The position numbers and the translations under genes are program-made. Shown here piece by piece: positions 1 to 9,075 of a DNA stretch of 15,557 bases. The first letter of the stretch is position 1, and each line of letters opens with the position of its first letter. Below the pieces are notes generated by a model. The model ran no database searches and was not told where the DNA came from. It was given only the letters and a program-made list of their open reading frames with translations. The stretch is from Hemicentrotus pulcherrimus (taxonomy: Eukaryota > Echinodermata > Echinoidea > Camarodonta > Strongylocentrotidae): NCBI GenBank assembly GCA_003118195.1, contig BEXV01000444.1, positions 127,716 through 143,272 on the forward strand. The letters run 5' to 3'.

Positions 1-930
1 ACTAGGAGTAGCCATCCAACTTTTTACTTTTCGGGCGGAAATGCTACTATATTATTGCATGATATCGGGTCATCACTGGAAACATGTCCTTTAATACAAG
101 CTATATACAGTCATGGACTCTAAATCACGAAATCTCCCTCTTTATGAAATCGGTTTAGGGAATTAGCTGTATTTGGGGCATTGTATAGCTGAGTTAAATC
201 TACTTTCCAATGTGGATTGTGAAAGGAATAAGCCCTCAAGATGTTAACAATACAACGTCAAAGGAGAGACAAACCGATTAGCTTATTCTTGCACTATTTC
301 GTAAAGGGGATCACCCTTGAGGGACAGAGAAGAAAGAGGGTCTGTAATAGTCCATGAGAGAAAAAAAAAATCTTGTTTCATTTTCTTTCCCACTGAGAAA
401 TAAAACAGATAATTGAGAGTTTTTATTCTATTGACCATCTTTCAAATTAAGGCGCCTTACTTACCTAATGTTATCCATTACTTCCAATGTCCCTTTCTCC
501 ATATTCATGAGATATGATTCGTAAAGAAACGAAATAAAGAAAAGAATCATGTGTGTACGGTTGTTGAAGACATCATCCACTTAAGGAATATCAAGCACAC
601 AAATCTAAAACACGTGTAGATCGTAGGATTAACAGAATTAAGAACCTAATACTATTATCGTGAAAATGAAGGATAACAAGAAGACAAGAGAGAAAAAGAG
701 TATCAGATTTAATGCACAAGGATATTTCTAATGGTTTTGCACTCCCAACACTCTTTATCTCCCACCTTAACTCCACTAATCTCTAAAATCTTTCCATTAT
801 GTTGAATATACAATAATTTTATTCCGACAGCCTTGTTCGTTAAAAAGGAGAAAAAGGTTTGGCCGTCAGTTTTTAGCATGATATTATCGCTTTTGTTCAA
901 TTTCCACGAACTGGTCAATTTCGATATGAG
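1..930. other. Unassigned AT-rich DNA
   Basis: I see no gene, RNA or repeat family that I can name here. The minus-strand frames of 61 and 69 codons are short, have no motif, and overlap each other in different frames, as expected by chance in AT-rich DNA. There is an A10 run at 361-370. Confidence 0.6.
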
Positions 931-977
931 CTATTGAAAACAAGAAGAATCGCTTCCCCCCTTTTTTTTCTTCTTCT

Positions 978-980
<3 letters not shown>

Positions 981-1059
<79 letters not shown>
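981..1059. repeat. (TC)n dinucleotide microsatellite, about 39.5 units, uninterrupted
   Basis: The plus strand is an unbroken TC repeat from 981 to 1059. It is preceded by a T/C-rich lead-in (about 956-980) and ends with a G at 1060. A perfect tract this long is normally length-polymorphic through replication slippage. As a homopyrimidine mirror repeat it could in principle form a triplex (H-DNA). The 135-residue open frame across it (934-1341) is Leu/Ser alternation produced by the repeat and is not treated as a gene. Confidence 0.97.
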
Positions 1060-1065
<6 letters not shown>

Positions 1066-1190
1066 TTCATTTTTTCTCTCTCTATATATTTATCTATCCA
1101 TCTTACTCTCTTATCTCTCTTTCGACCTCTCTTTCTATTTATCTCTCTCTGTCTCTCTTTCTTTCTCTATCTCTCTCACACTTTTCTCTC
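1060..1190. repeat. Degenerate pyrimidine-rich tail of the TC microsatellite
   Basis: T/C-rich sequence with scattered TCTCTC, TTTC and TATC blocks continues from the perfect tract. It looks like an older, mutated part of the same microsatellite. Together with 981-1059 it forms a strand-asymmetric pyrimidine tract of roughly 200 bp. Confidence 0.8.
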
Positions 1191-1387
1191 ATATTCATGT
1201 CAATCTTATCACTATAGAAGTGAATCTGAATGTATGGAGCTTCTGTCCAGGAAACAATCCATTTCTTTCAGAATCTTCAAGTCGGAGATGTTTCTCATAT
1301 TTCAGACTGCAAAAAAAAACAGTGTCGCCAAGTCCGGATGATCTTTTACACAATGACTAAATAATTGAAAAATACATATTACAAAAA

Positions 1388-1446
1388 AGAAATGGGAGGG
1401 GATGAGCATCCATGGTAGGAGGAATGGAAGGAGGGGGGAGGGAGAA
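1388..1446. repeat. Purine/G-rich block with clustered G runs
   Basis: The plus strand is dominated by A and G. G runs occur at 1394-1396, 1398-1401, 1433-1438 and 1440-1442, with several GG doublets between them. Four G runs could allow a quadruplex, although the long loop between the second and third makes a canonical one doubtful. The block is the strand-opposite counterpart of the nearby pyrimidine tracts. Confidence 0.5.
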
Positions 1447-1839
1447 TGGCATATGGGTTATTTAAAAAAAGCCCCTAGAATCGCGGTTTAGTGCCATAAA
1501 CCCATCCTTGTCAAAAGAGAATATACGAGTGAGCAAAATAATCGTGTAAACCGTGATCCGATTTTTGGCTTGATCGGTTTATCATCCATATCCTTTGCTT
1601 ATAGACCTTTCTTTGTTCCAATACAAGGGTCAAAGAGAGGTAGACAAAGCCTAAATCCAGATTAGTAATATCAGATCAGTATTATCATCAAGACAAGGAA
1701 GAGCCTAAGTTCAGTCAGATTTTCTTTTACGATTTTGACAGATTTGAGGATAGTTAAACTTGTAAGCTGATCGGATAATCCTCGATATTATCTTCTGTTC
1801 TTACTTCTACGGCCTTTGTTCATATCATTTTCTTTTATA
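1447..1839. other. Unassigned DNA
   Basis: I see no gene. There is a weak inverted motif around 1545-1580 (TAAACCG and its complement CGGTTTA). Nothing else is structured. Confidence 0.5.
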
Positions 1840-2160
1840 TACCCCCTTTTCTCCATTCTCTTCTTTCTTTAAGTCTTTTTTTCCCCTTCTTTTTCTTTCC
1901 CTTTTCAATGCATTGCGTTTTCAGTAGAAATGGCATCTCGATGCCACGTAGCAGTTTGAAATCCTTTAAACTGCCTTCAAGATATTTTGTCTTCTTCTCT
2001 TTTTATCATCTCTCTCTCCCTCCCCATCCCCTCCCCTTTTCTCTCTTTCAAACACACACACACGTACTTGCTCACACTCTTTCTTTTTCTAACGCACACA
2101 CATACATTCAATCCCCTTCGTCTCTCTCTCTCTCTTTCTCTCTCTCGAGTTTGCAAAACA
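1840..2160. repeat. Second pyrimidine-rich and CA-containing low-complexity tract
   Basis: The plus strand is T/C-rich through most of this interval, with short (CA)n runs near 2051-2063 and 2094-2102 and a CT run near 2120-2146. The 112-codon and 60-codon plus-strand frames here are translations of this simple sequence (Ser/Leu/Phe-rich) and have no domain signature. A T12 run follows near 2196-2208. Confidence 0.8.
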
Positions 2161-2460
2161 TATCAATAGGGACTTGCACCTCTAATTTAAGTAGTTTTTT
2201 TTTTTTTTACTACTCATGTAAATCGTCTTTTTATTCATTTTATTAAAACCGATAAATTAAAGTGCGATATTTGCAATACAATTTGTGCCATTGGCTTCAC
2301 TGTCATACATCGTATCACAATGTATGCAAGCATAGCCAAATATTATAAGAAACAGTTTTGGGAATTAATATAACGAAAATGATTCAATTTATCTATAACT
2401 ATAAAGTGATATGAAAAATATATCACTTCATTCCTTTTCTACAACAATTCCAAACCTCTT
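2161..2460. other. AT-rich DNA with one small hairpin
   Basis: No gene is seen. A perfect 9-bp inverted repeat, AAGTGATAT and ATATCACTT at 2404-2412 and 2420-2428, flanks a 7-base loop. It is too short and AT-rich to assign a function. Confidence 0.5.
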
Positions 2461-2584
2461 GGCCCGAATTCACAAAGGAGGTTTGTCGACAAACCTTGGT
2501 CTGTAAAAAAGTGTCAAAAGGCGTCATAATTATGACGCACTTAAACCTAGGTTTGTCGACAAACCTCCTTTGTGAATTCGGGCC
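2461..2584. mobile_element. Palindromic foldback element, MITE-like, 124 bp
   Basis: The segment begins GGCCCGAATTCACAAAGG and ends with its exact reverse complement. The outer arms, 2461-2496 and 2549-2584, are perfectly complementary over 36 bp. Each arm contains its own palindrome, GGTTTGTCGACAAACC. The interior carries a further perfect 18-bp palindrome at 2521-2538 (GCGTCATAATTATGACGC), placed about 7 bp off the overall centre, so the inner arms have acquired an indel. There is no coding capacity. This architecture fits a non-autonomous DNA transposon or a very young hairpin element. I cannot define a convincing target-site duplication in the flanks, so the superfamily is open. The absence of any mismatch in the arms suggests recent origin or gene-conversion-like correction. 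Confidence 0.85.
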
Positions 2585-3054
2585 ATACGGTTTGAAGATG
2601 TGGGTATAACTATGCTGGTTTAAGGTTAGGCCTTGTGTTTAGTCAATGGACAGGGGAGCAATTGTCACCCGAGTATGTGTCTTCGAACCGATTGCGTAAT
2701 CAAAGACAGATGCATGATACTGTACCGCTGTATGAATCACATGAACGCACTTTAATGATGGGTTCATCATCAATACCCAAGTGATCGAGCATCAAATTGA
2801 TTAAATACGATCTCATTTTGGCTTATATTCTCTTTACCTTTGAATCCGGACGAGGAAATTGGATCCTAAGACCCACTGACTATATTTACGAAAACTCAAT
2901 ACCGCAAGGTTTAATCCAACGTCATCGGAAAACAATCGACCTGACGCGACGGATTAAAACCGACTAATTGACATCCGAATATTGGGAATGAAATGAAATG
3001 TCGCCATTATGTTTATTTACCCGCGATAGTTACATGTTACGAGTCTTGTCGACA
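2585..3054. other. Unassigned DNA
   Basis: I see no gene. A GGTTCGAA-like motif on the minus strand near 2683-2690 resembles a tRNA B box. It does not fold into a T arm and has no matching A box. Confidence 0.5.
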
Positions 3055-3060
3055 ATTTAT

Positions 3061-3101
3061 ATTTCTTTCTTTCTTTCTTCATTTTTGTTGTTGTTGTTCT
3101 T
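3061..3101. repeat. Short (TTTC)n and (TTG)n microsatellites
   Basis: About four TTTC units (3062-3079) are followed by about four TTG units (3086-3098) on the plus strand. They are simple-sequence repeats with no coding meaning. Confidence 0.8.
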
Positions 3102-3920
3102 GTTCTATTTCATTAGGTGAACACTTTTGATAAAAAATTTGGTCTAACGCCCCCCCTTGCCATATATAGGCTGAATATCGATTGCCGAATATGCGCAATA
3201 ACTTCCCGCCAGAATGTTGTGCCAATAAAATATCGACTTTGTCAATTTTGTGAAGCTTTTCCTCTCACAATGATGTGTTCATTCGATTTCAGCTTCTCTC
3301 ATTCGAATCATTGGTTTTCATGAGAAGACAGTTTAAGGTGGGTGACGACATGCCAAATAGTACTGCATTATAAAAGAAAATCTTCTTTATCGTGTTCGCT
3401 AAAGACATGGATGAAAGATATTCTACTAAACACTGTGACGATGTAGGTGTGTCCAAATTACACTTGCCAAACTAAGGTGGCGTAGTTATTGTTGTTGTTT
3501 ATGGGTGGGGTGGGGCTTGTGTCGTGAGGCGGTTTTATGAGAAGAATATAATATGAGACTAAAAATGAAAACTAAAACAGGTAGGATGAGGGTGTGGGAA
3601 GGGATTTTCATATTGCAGTTTCATCTCTTTCTTTCTCTTTATCATGTTCCGTCTTAAAAGTTTATATTTTCTTTCTTTTGGTGCCCATTCAATTGGAGGT
3701 GGCACCAATACCGACTCCCCGTATCTGCAACACGGGCCATTTCCCTTACCCATCCTTCCAAATGAGAAAAGGACATCTATATTATATGTTAGGTATTGAA
3801 AATGTCATTTTCATGCTTAAAGATGTTATAATTAGCCCCTTTCATCTGACACTATAATGATTTTACCGACGTTGGTATCTACAGCCATTTGCTATTACCA
3901 CCTTTTTTCAACCCATGCAG
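3102..3920. other. Unassigned DNA with a G-rich patch and a small hairpin
   Basis: No recognisable gene is present. Frames of 64-87 codons on both strands overlap each other and lack motifs. A G-rich patch, GGGTGGGGTGGGG, lies near 3504-3516. An 8-bp perfect inverted repeat, TTGGTGCC and GGCACCAA, lies at 3678-3685 and 3701-3708. Confidence 0.5.
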
Positions 3921-4234
3921 GTTCCGTGTTTGGGCAATATTTTTCCAACACTTTGCCCAACGTTGTGCCAATGGTCAACCCAACCATATATTGGGCAATA
4001 TTTTGCCCAGTGATATTGGTAAACGTAGGTACCCTACTTCACACGTGCATAATTGTTTCGTATTTTGAACAAAATTTGGGCAAAGATATGTCCTTTCAAG
4101 TGACCAACTACAGTAGCCCACTTGTTGGGAAAATCTTAACCAGCTGTTGGGCAAAATAAGAAAATATTTCCCAATAGATGGTTGGGTTGACTATTGGGCA
4201 AAGTGTTTGCAAAAATTGCCCAACCTTTTCACAG
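3921..4234. mobile_element. Diverged inverted-repeat (foldback/MITE-like) element with TTGGGCAA motifs
   Basis: The left arm (about 3928-4015) and the reverse complement of the right arm (about 4136-4227) share the same ordered blocks: TTGGGCAAT, CACTTTGCCCAA, GTCAACCCAACCAT, TATTGGG, AATATTTT and TTTTGCCCA. The left arm has roughly 11 extra bases between CACTTTGCCCAA and GTCAACCC. A TGCAG pentamer occurs on both sides (3916-3920 and 4235-4239) and could be a target-site duplication, but five bases can match by chance. The arms have several substitutions and indels, so this element is older than the one at 2461-2584. Open frames of 100 and 73 codons that read through it on opposite strands are by-products of the inverted repeat. 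No transposase is encoded. Confidence 0.75.
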
Positions 4235-4239
4235 TGCAG

Positions 4240-4868
4240 CAAGACATCTTTAAGGGTGCCGCGAGAGATTTGTAGTGATGTATGAAGAAAATTATTATTT
4301 TGGACTAAAGTCGATTTCATGAAAGCCAATTATTAGAAACCGCTAGAGTGTGTGATTTCATGAGGAATTAGCATTTTAAACACAATAAAGTGTCTTTCTT
4401 CCTCACTCACTTGTGTACTTTAGAACCATGATGATTTCTGTCAGCAAAGTGCCTGAATACCTCAATATTTAAGCAAAAAGGTGCCTGAATATAGCCTTTA
4501 TGTTAAATTGCATTTCTTTTACCACGCTCGATCGCTTCACTTGCTCGCAACATTTCGAAACAGGATAATACTGTGAAATCAGATGGCCGAACTTACTTTT
4601 ATTCGTGCTTTGAATTGACCACACAAAATGATTTTTGTATTCGTGCATTTGTCATCGAGGTTCCCGCACACTCAATTCTTTATTTTATCTAGTGTGCTGA
4701 ATCCTAGTATAAACTAAAATGTTATCAAATTAAATGTGTCATTATTTTTTTGCTCGCTCGCAAATTCTAAAAACAGATGTGCTTGTGTGTACATCGCACT
4801 TGACGAGTGTCAGAGTGATGCGACATGAATATCCTGCTTATGAATTTGGGATTCGGGTGACGCGAAAC
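4240..4868. other. Unassigned DNA with short repeated motifs
   Basis: No gene is seen. A GTGCCTGAATA motif occurs twice (near 4450 and 4481). TTGCTCGCAA-type motifs occur near 4541 and 4751. These may be remnants of older repeats that I cannot name. Confidence 0.45.
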
Positions 4869-4889
4869 TTTTTTTTTTTTTTTTTTTTT
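4869..4889. repeat. T21 homopolymer run
   Basis: There are twenty-one consecutive T residues on the plus strand. Read on the minus strand it is A21, which could be the poly(A) tail of a retrotransposed copy. However, I see no identifiable element body or flanking direct repeat beside it. Confidence 0.9.
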
Positions 4890-4982
4890 AAGTTGAAAAA
4901 AGCTTGGCTAAACCATTTATTCTTTCTTTAATTTGGGAACAATATGAAGCCGTACCAAATTAAGATCAGTAGGTAAGTGTTT

Positions 4983-5008
4983 ACATAACCATCTAATTAT
5001 GGTTATGT
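4983..5008. repeat. Small perfect hairpin, 10-bp stem and 6-base loop
   Basis: ACATAACCAT (4983-4992) and ATGGTTATGT (4999-5008) are exact reverse complements around the loop CTAATT. There is no U run or partner element to assign a role. Confidence 0.6.
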
Positions 5009-5360
5009 TATTCCATTCATCACAAAACGTGGGAAAGCTATCGAACCACGTCATATAATTATCGTATGAGGTTCTAACCACACGAGGCCAACAACGACAT
5101 CAGCAGCACCAACAATTCATTGAATTGTTATAATCCACCTGCAGACAACTTTACGATTCCTCCTCTATTGCAATGTGTGTTTATAATGACATATCTGATG
5201 TATGCCATATAGAACCGCGCCAAATTCTTAGTCATGTGCAGCGGTTTGGAACCCATATTAACATTGACATTGCACGTTTCATTCAGGATAAACCCAGTCT
5301 TATAACGCACTGATAAGCCAGTCACACCGCCAAACCGGCACTAAACCGAGTGGCAATCGT
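5009..5360. other. Unassigned DNA with an unremarkable minus-strand open frame
   Basis: A minus-strand frame without stops runs from about 5340 to 5128. Its product has no recognisable domain, and the frame has no internal methionine in good context near its start. I treat it as chance. Confidence 0.4.
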
Positions 5361-5520
5361 TTTTCCGAAGTCTTGTAATTCCGAAACCAAATATTCCATA
5401 CCAGGAGGTTCATATTTTTGCATTGCTGCATTTATTATTATTCCGAAGGTTCGTAATTCCGAAAAAAAAAAAACGATTCAGGGTTCGGAATTATGACACT
5501 TTGGAATCATCAGGGTTATG
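5361..5520. repeat. Minisatellite-like cluster of ATTCCGAA motifs on a 16-bp spacing
   Basis: TTCCGAA pairs occur at 5363-5369 with 5379-5385, and at 5441-5447 with 5457-5463. In both pairs the second copy starts 16 bp after the first, with 8-base spacers that resemble each other (GTCTTGTA and GGTTCGTA). Degenerate copies lie between them near 5392-5413. After an A12 run, the motif appears in reverse orientation (TTCGGAATTATGA near 5484-5496, TTGGAATCAT near 5501-5510). The layout suggests a decayed tandem array with an inversion, or the palindromic end of a transposon. Confidence 0.65.
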
Positions 5521-5540
5521 AATAGTAATAAATATAATAT

Positions 5541-5690
5541 TTAATTTGTATATAGCGCTCAATACAAATGTCTCTAAGCACTGTACAAATATACCATTCA
5601 TTATCCCGGTCATTTACCCCGGTCTTGCCCGCACACACTGTACTTCATTTCGGGAATACGAACCTTCCCAATTATAAATCTTCACAGTAC
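5541..5690. repeat. Probable interspersed-repeat fragment with GCGCT motif, plus further TTCGGGAAT-type copies
   Basis: The segment has a TATAGCGCTCAATACAAATG start, an AAGCACTGTACAAA middle and a CCCGGTCATTTACCCCGG stretch. This arrangement resembles high-copy repeats of marine invertebrate genomes as I recall them, but I cannot name the family. At about 5646-5680, TTCGGGAATACGAACC followed by TTCCCAATTATAAA is a diverged inverted version of the ATTCCGAA repeats upstream. The two regions may be parts of one element. Confidence 0.4.
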
Positions 5691-6797
5691 CAAACATTCA
5701 GAATTGGGATTCATTGAAAGTAAAAAAAATCTTTAAAATGACATATGACCACCAAACCGACTCCAAATCGACCGATTCTTGTCCATTCGTGGTAGTGTAA
5801 TTTATCATGCGATTCGATGTGTTGTGTCCAGTAGTCCAGTTGCTGCAATCAAAATTATGTCAACTGATCGAGGAACATGAAAATGGAGCGAGAAAAAATA
5901 CAGTCATTAAGGTGTTTAGTGTATTTATATGTATTTAATTCATTAATTGAAGTACCGTAAAATAGTAAAAACATTATTAGCATCGACAGTTACGTCAAAA
6001 ATCTTCCCTTTTTTTGTGTTGGTTATACACATATGCATGGGATGCCTTATGATTTTTACTAATAACTCGGTTAATTGTACTCCATTGTTGCGTCATAAAT
6101 GAATCATTTCAGCGCTTGGAGTAGACTTGTGGAGACATAACATAGTCACAATGACCTCTTTTTAAAACCTTAGCCTTTCTTTTTTCATCATATCTATATA
6201 CAATTTGATGCACTTGTGTTTCGGGTATGTATGTTAATGCAAGTGTATGATGTGACTACAAAATCACAATAGTCGTTGAATAAGGTCGGGGCTACACTAT
6301 TGTGGCTCAAAGGAAATCAAAGTGACATATTGGGTATAAGAAATACAGATTTTGACGTGAGCTTATGCGAATTTTGAGGGAGGGAAGGGCACCTATCAAA
6401 GATATGGCACCATGCCCGATGTGTGATGACAGATACGTAAGGCGAGAGTTACTATGTAGATAAAACAATAGGAGATAATGGTAAGGGCGGGACCATGACT
6501 TTAGAGAGGGAGGTTGGTGAAGGGGATCGTATCACCTTCCTGTCCTTTGTATCGCCTAAAGATAAGGGCGTGCCCCCTGTCCCAAGCGTTACACAACATG
6601 TGATGATATAGCTATAATGGCGTAGGTAGGAGCGTTTTCTTATTTTATTTTCTACTTTTGACTGGTTGCGTGCCACCGGGCCCCCGGCAGTGGCTACGTT
6701 ACTGTGTAATGATGAAGATACGTTAATATCTTATTATATCTCATATAAGACCTGGATATTACTAAGGAAAAGAAGGTAGAGAAAGGGAAGGTGTGAA
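5691..6797. other. Unassigned DNA
   Basis: No gene is recognised. The minus-strand frame of 74 codons (6452-6676) has no motif. A small imperfect G+C-rich hairpin lies at 6672-6694 (GCCACCGGG against CCCGGCAGTGGC). Confidence 0.45.
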
Positions 6798-7013
6798 GGT
6801 GGCATGATATATCGGTTCATTCACGTGACACTCAAGCCAGGGTTGAGAGTTTGAATTCCATCCCGGCACTGAAGTCCCTTGGAAAAACAGTTATCCACAA
6901 GTCAATTCACCGCTCTCCACTCAGTTGCAAATGGGTACCTGGTCATTGCTAGGGTAATAATGAATGCAGGGTCCGCAGGACGAGCAATATTAGGACCATA
7001 ATATTAGGACCAT
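6798..7013 (+). mobile_element. tRNA-derived SINE, about 216 bp
   Basis: The 5' part is tRNA-like. An A-box-like TGGCATGATATATCGG lies at 6800-6815, and a B-box-like GTTTGAATTCC at 6849-6859, about 49 bp downstream, which matches the spacing of the internal RNA polymerase III promoter of tRNA genes. After the B box comes CCCGGCACTGAAGTCCC, and then a body ending CTCCACTCAGTTGCAAATGG followed by GTACCTGG. That block resembles the conserved 3' domain of several marine-animal tRNA-SINEs as I recall them. The 3' end is a 14-bp tandem duplication, AATATTAGGACCAT at 6986-6999 and 7000-7013, consistent with a SINE tail. The B box departs from the GGTTCGANTCC consensus, and no target-site duplication is obvious, so this is an old and probably inactive copy. 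It encodes no protein. Confidence 0.8.
6800..6859 (+). promoter_or_regulatory. Internal RNA polymerase III promoter (A and B boxes) of the SINE
   Basis: The A-box-like element at 6800-6815 and the B-box-like element at 6849-6859 have tRNA spacing. Both carry mismatches to the consensus, so present-day activity is doubtful. Confidence 0.6.
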
Positions 7014-8219
7014 GATTTGAAAAAGATTTTGTATCAACAATGTATATCTGATTCTTGTTATCCTGATTTAATATTATTACAATAAATAGAAGAACAACAT
7101 ATGAGTACTGATGTCGCTACCCGGCTTAAACAGACCAAATGAATTTTACTCAAGAATGTCATAGAGAAAGAATAACAATAACATCATCGATGATGCTGTC
7201 CTTAAAGGCATCGTTTAACTATGTGAAATGTGCATGGCCGTACGTGTTATCAGTGTCTTTGATAAGGTGTAAAATTAGGAGCAGTAAAAAAATCTTTAAG
7301 TGATCGGTTTTACCACACTCATTTTCCCCGATAGACTGTAGTGGTATAAAAACTGCTAGGAAAACGATTTTTGAAATGTCGATTTCCTACTCATGTCTTG
7401 GTAATCAGACAAGCGATCGGCCTGTAAAAGTCATGGGGTTCCTGATTGACCTAAAGGTTTATAATTAGGATTGCAGCATGAGCTAAATCCAGGATTTTGT
7501 TTCTGAATCGGAGACAAAGATGCCCGATCCCTTTAAGGTTCAAACACGTGATATAACCTTTTTTGTGTGTGTTAGCGTCATGCAGCTTGAGTCGATTACA
7601 CACATCCCCTTGTCTATTTTTCCCCTTTTTTCTGCTAGCTTTGTACCCAAATTCAGACCTACAGTTACATTTTAAGACTTCTAATGCCAAAATGTAAGAG
7701 ATCACATACAATGATCAATCATTTACACAAAAAGTGACATAAAAGTGTTTCCGAGAAAAAGTTAACTGGAGCAGAAATAAGTGAATATTGACCCCGATAT
7801 TGACAAGTTAATCTGTGGAAAAGCATGAAAGAAAATTTAAATCATGCGCAGTGGTTAGTGACTGCCGCTGATGCTACAATATTCAACATAGAACACGAAG
7901 GCATATGAATGTAACTCATACCATTGGCTGCCTTCAAGAAGGTCGTTACTGTCATTGTTAGTACATAGCTCTTATAGCGGGCAGCTAACTAATTACAAGC
8001 TGATAGTATATAGAAAAGTAGCACAATTTATAGGTATGATAACTGGTATTTTATAGACTGTTGCTTCATGCCTTGATATGACTTACCACGTCATCAAAAA
8101 TCAATGCATTTACATCAATTAAAGTACTGAATTAAGAATTCAAAGCGTTGACGAAGGAGATAAACTAATGTCGGTTAAAGACCGAAGAACGCGGCTTTGA
8201 CGGTAACAGCCCAAAATAA
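7014..8219. other. Unassigned DNA
   Basis: I see no recognisable gene. A minus-strand frame of 86 codons (7451-7711) lacks any motif. A 14-bp perfect palindrome, CATCATCGATGATG, lies at 7182-7195. Confidence 0.45.
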
Positions 8220-8345
8220 TTATGAAGAAGAGATGGGGGTTGCCATAACAACACCAAACACCTGAGCGAGCTCTGGTTCCCACGGATGTAACGATCCGTA
8301 CCATTCCATCCCGTCACACACGATGTCCTCCATTGTCACCGACAT
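8220..8345 (-). CDS. Short minus-strand open frame, possible exon, function unknown
   Basis: A 41-codon frame runs from an ATG at 8345 to a TAA at 8220-8222, with an in-frame TAA a few codons upstream. Its product begins MSVTMEDIVCDGMEWYGSLH and is acidic and tryptophan-containing, unlike the simple-sequence frames elsewhere. The interval is also more G+C-rich than its surroundings. The second ATG (codon 5) has the better context, ACAATGG. A CAG/GT dinucleotide at 8262/8261 could be a splice donor, giving a 28-residue initial coding exon. I do not recognise the protein, no partner exon is identified, and a frame this short arises often by chance. Confidence 0.18.
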   Translation of the reverse strand: MSVTMEDIVCDGMEWYGSLHPWEPELAQVFGVVMATPISSS

Positions 8346-8691
8346 GAACCTGAAGGCTTACGACCATCCTTTTCCTCTTTTTCCCCTCTCTCCCTCCCCT
8401 CTTTGCTTTCCATAGACCCATAACCATGATGATTGGTGAGTAAGCCCCGCCGGTTAAAGGTGGGATACATTGATTTGATAATACAGGAATCAATGCAGCG
8501 TCTTCCATTATTGTTAAGTAGCACATAATTTCATCCGATTCTTTTATTTTCAACACAACTGCACAAACTGCCAGAAGGTGGATCTTTCCAAGATTGGCTA
8601 TACCCATATAGTAGGGACTGTACAAATCAACTAGAAACCGGATTTTCATCATGGCACAATTCCATTTTCTCTCTAGGAGGTCGGATGGCAA
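8314..8691 (-). CDS. 125-codon minus-strand open frame, unknown, doubtful
   Basis: This is the longest open frame in the window that is not made of simple sequence. It runs from an ATG at 8691 to a TGA at 8314. The product has a hydrophobic stretch around residues 37-47 and a basic cluster (KRGGREGKKRKR) near residues 96-107. The basic cluster comes from a purine-rich tract read on the minus strand (about 8370-8415), which lowers its weight as a nuclear-localisation signal. A CAG/GT at 8350/8349 could be a splice donor. No domain is recognised. It overlaps the 8220-8345 frame in a different phase, so at most one of them is real. Confidence 0.15.
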   Translation of the reverse strand: MPSDLLERKWNCAMMKIRFLVDLYSPYYMGIANLGKIHLLAVCAVVLKIKESDEIMCYLTIMEDAALIPVLSNQCIPPLTGGAYSPIIMVMGLWKAKRGGREGKKRKRMVVSLQVHVGDNGGHRV

Positions 8692-9075
8692 TTAACCTTT
8701 TTTCCCCTTCAAATCAACTCTTCTCAAATGACTTAATGTTGAATCAGGCATTTGCACCTTACACGATAGTGTGAAAAGTACCGTCATCATATGGTTCTCT
8801 GCATTACAAAGGGACAAGTACACATCTGGCTAGAATAAATCTACATCTCAAGATGAAAAAGAAGAAAATAGAAAACGGAAAAATGGTGTATGTTAAGATG
8901 TCGTAACAGAGGACATATTTATTGCCCCAATATTTTCTTAGAGATGATGGAACAAAAACATCACTGATCAATCATTTTTATCTTTGATATTTCGTAGATC
9001 CCATTTCTGATTCAAGACTCCTCATGAGTGACAAAAGGAAATGACTTCGTACGGATGGAAAATCTGGGAGCGCAC

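Noticed and set aside
934..1341. 135-codon plus-strand open frame
   Set aside because: It is the translation of the TC microsatellite (Leu-Ser alternation) plus flanking pyrimidine-rich DNA, with no independent sign of coding.
1908..2246. 112-codon plus-strand open frame
   Set aside because: Composition follows the CT/CA-rich simple sequence, and a second overlapping frame is also open, as expected for a biased tract.
2640..2760. Minus-strand GGTTCGAA motif as a tRNA gene
   Set aside because: The T-arm stem does not pair around the motif, and no A box is found at tRNA distance upstream.
3504..3516. GGGTGGGGTGGGG as a G-quadruplex
   Set aside because: Only three G runs are present, so a fourth strand is missing.
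3857..4329. Two open frames of 100 and 73 codons on opposite strands
   Set aside because: Both cross the arms of the inverted-repeat element, and their similarity comes from the repeat itself.
4869..4889. T21 run as the poly(A) tail of a processed pseudogene on the minus strand
   Set aside because: No recognisable coding sequence or flanking direct repeats adjoin it.
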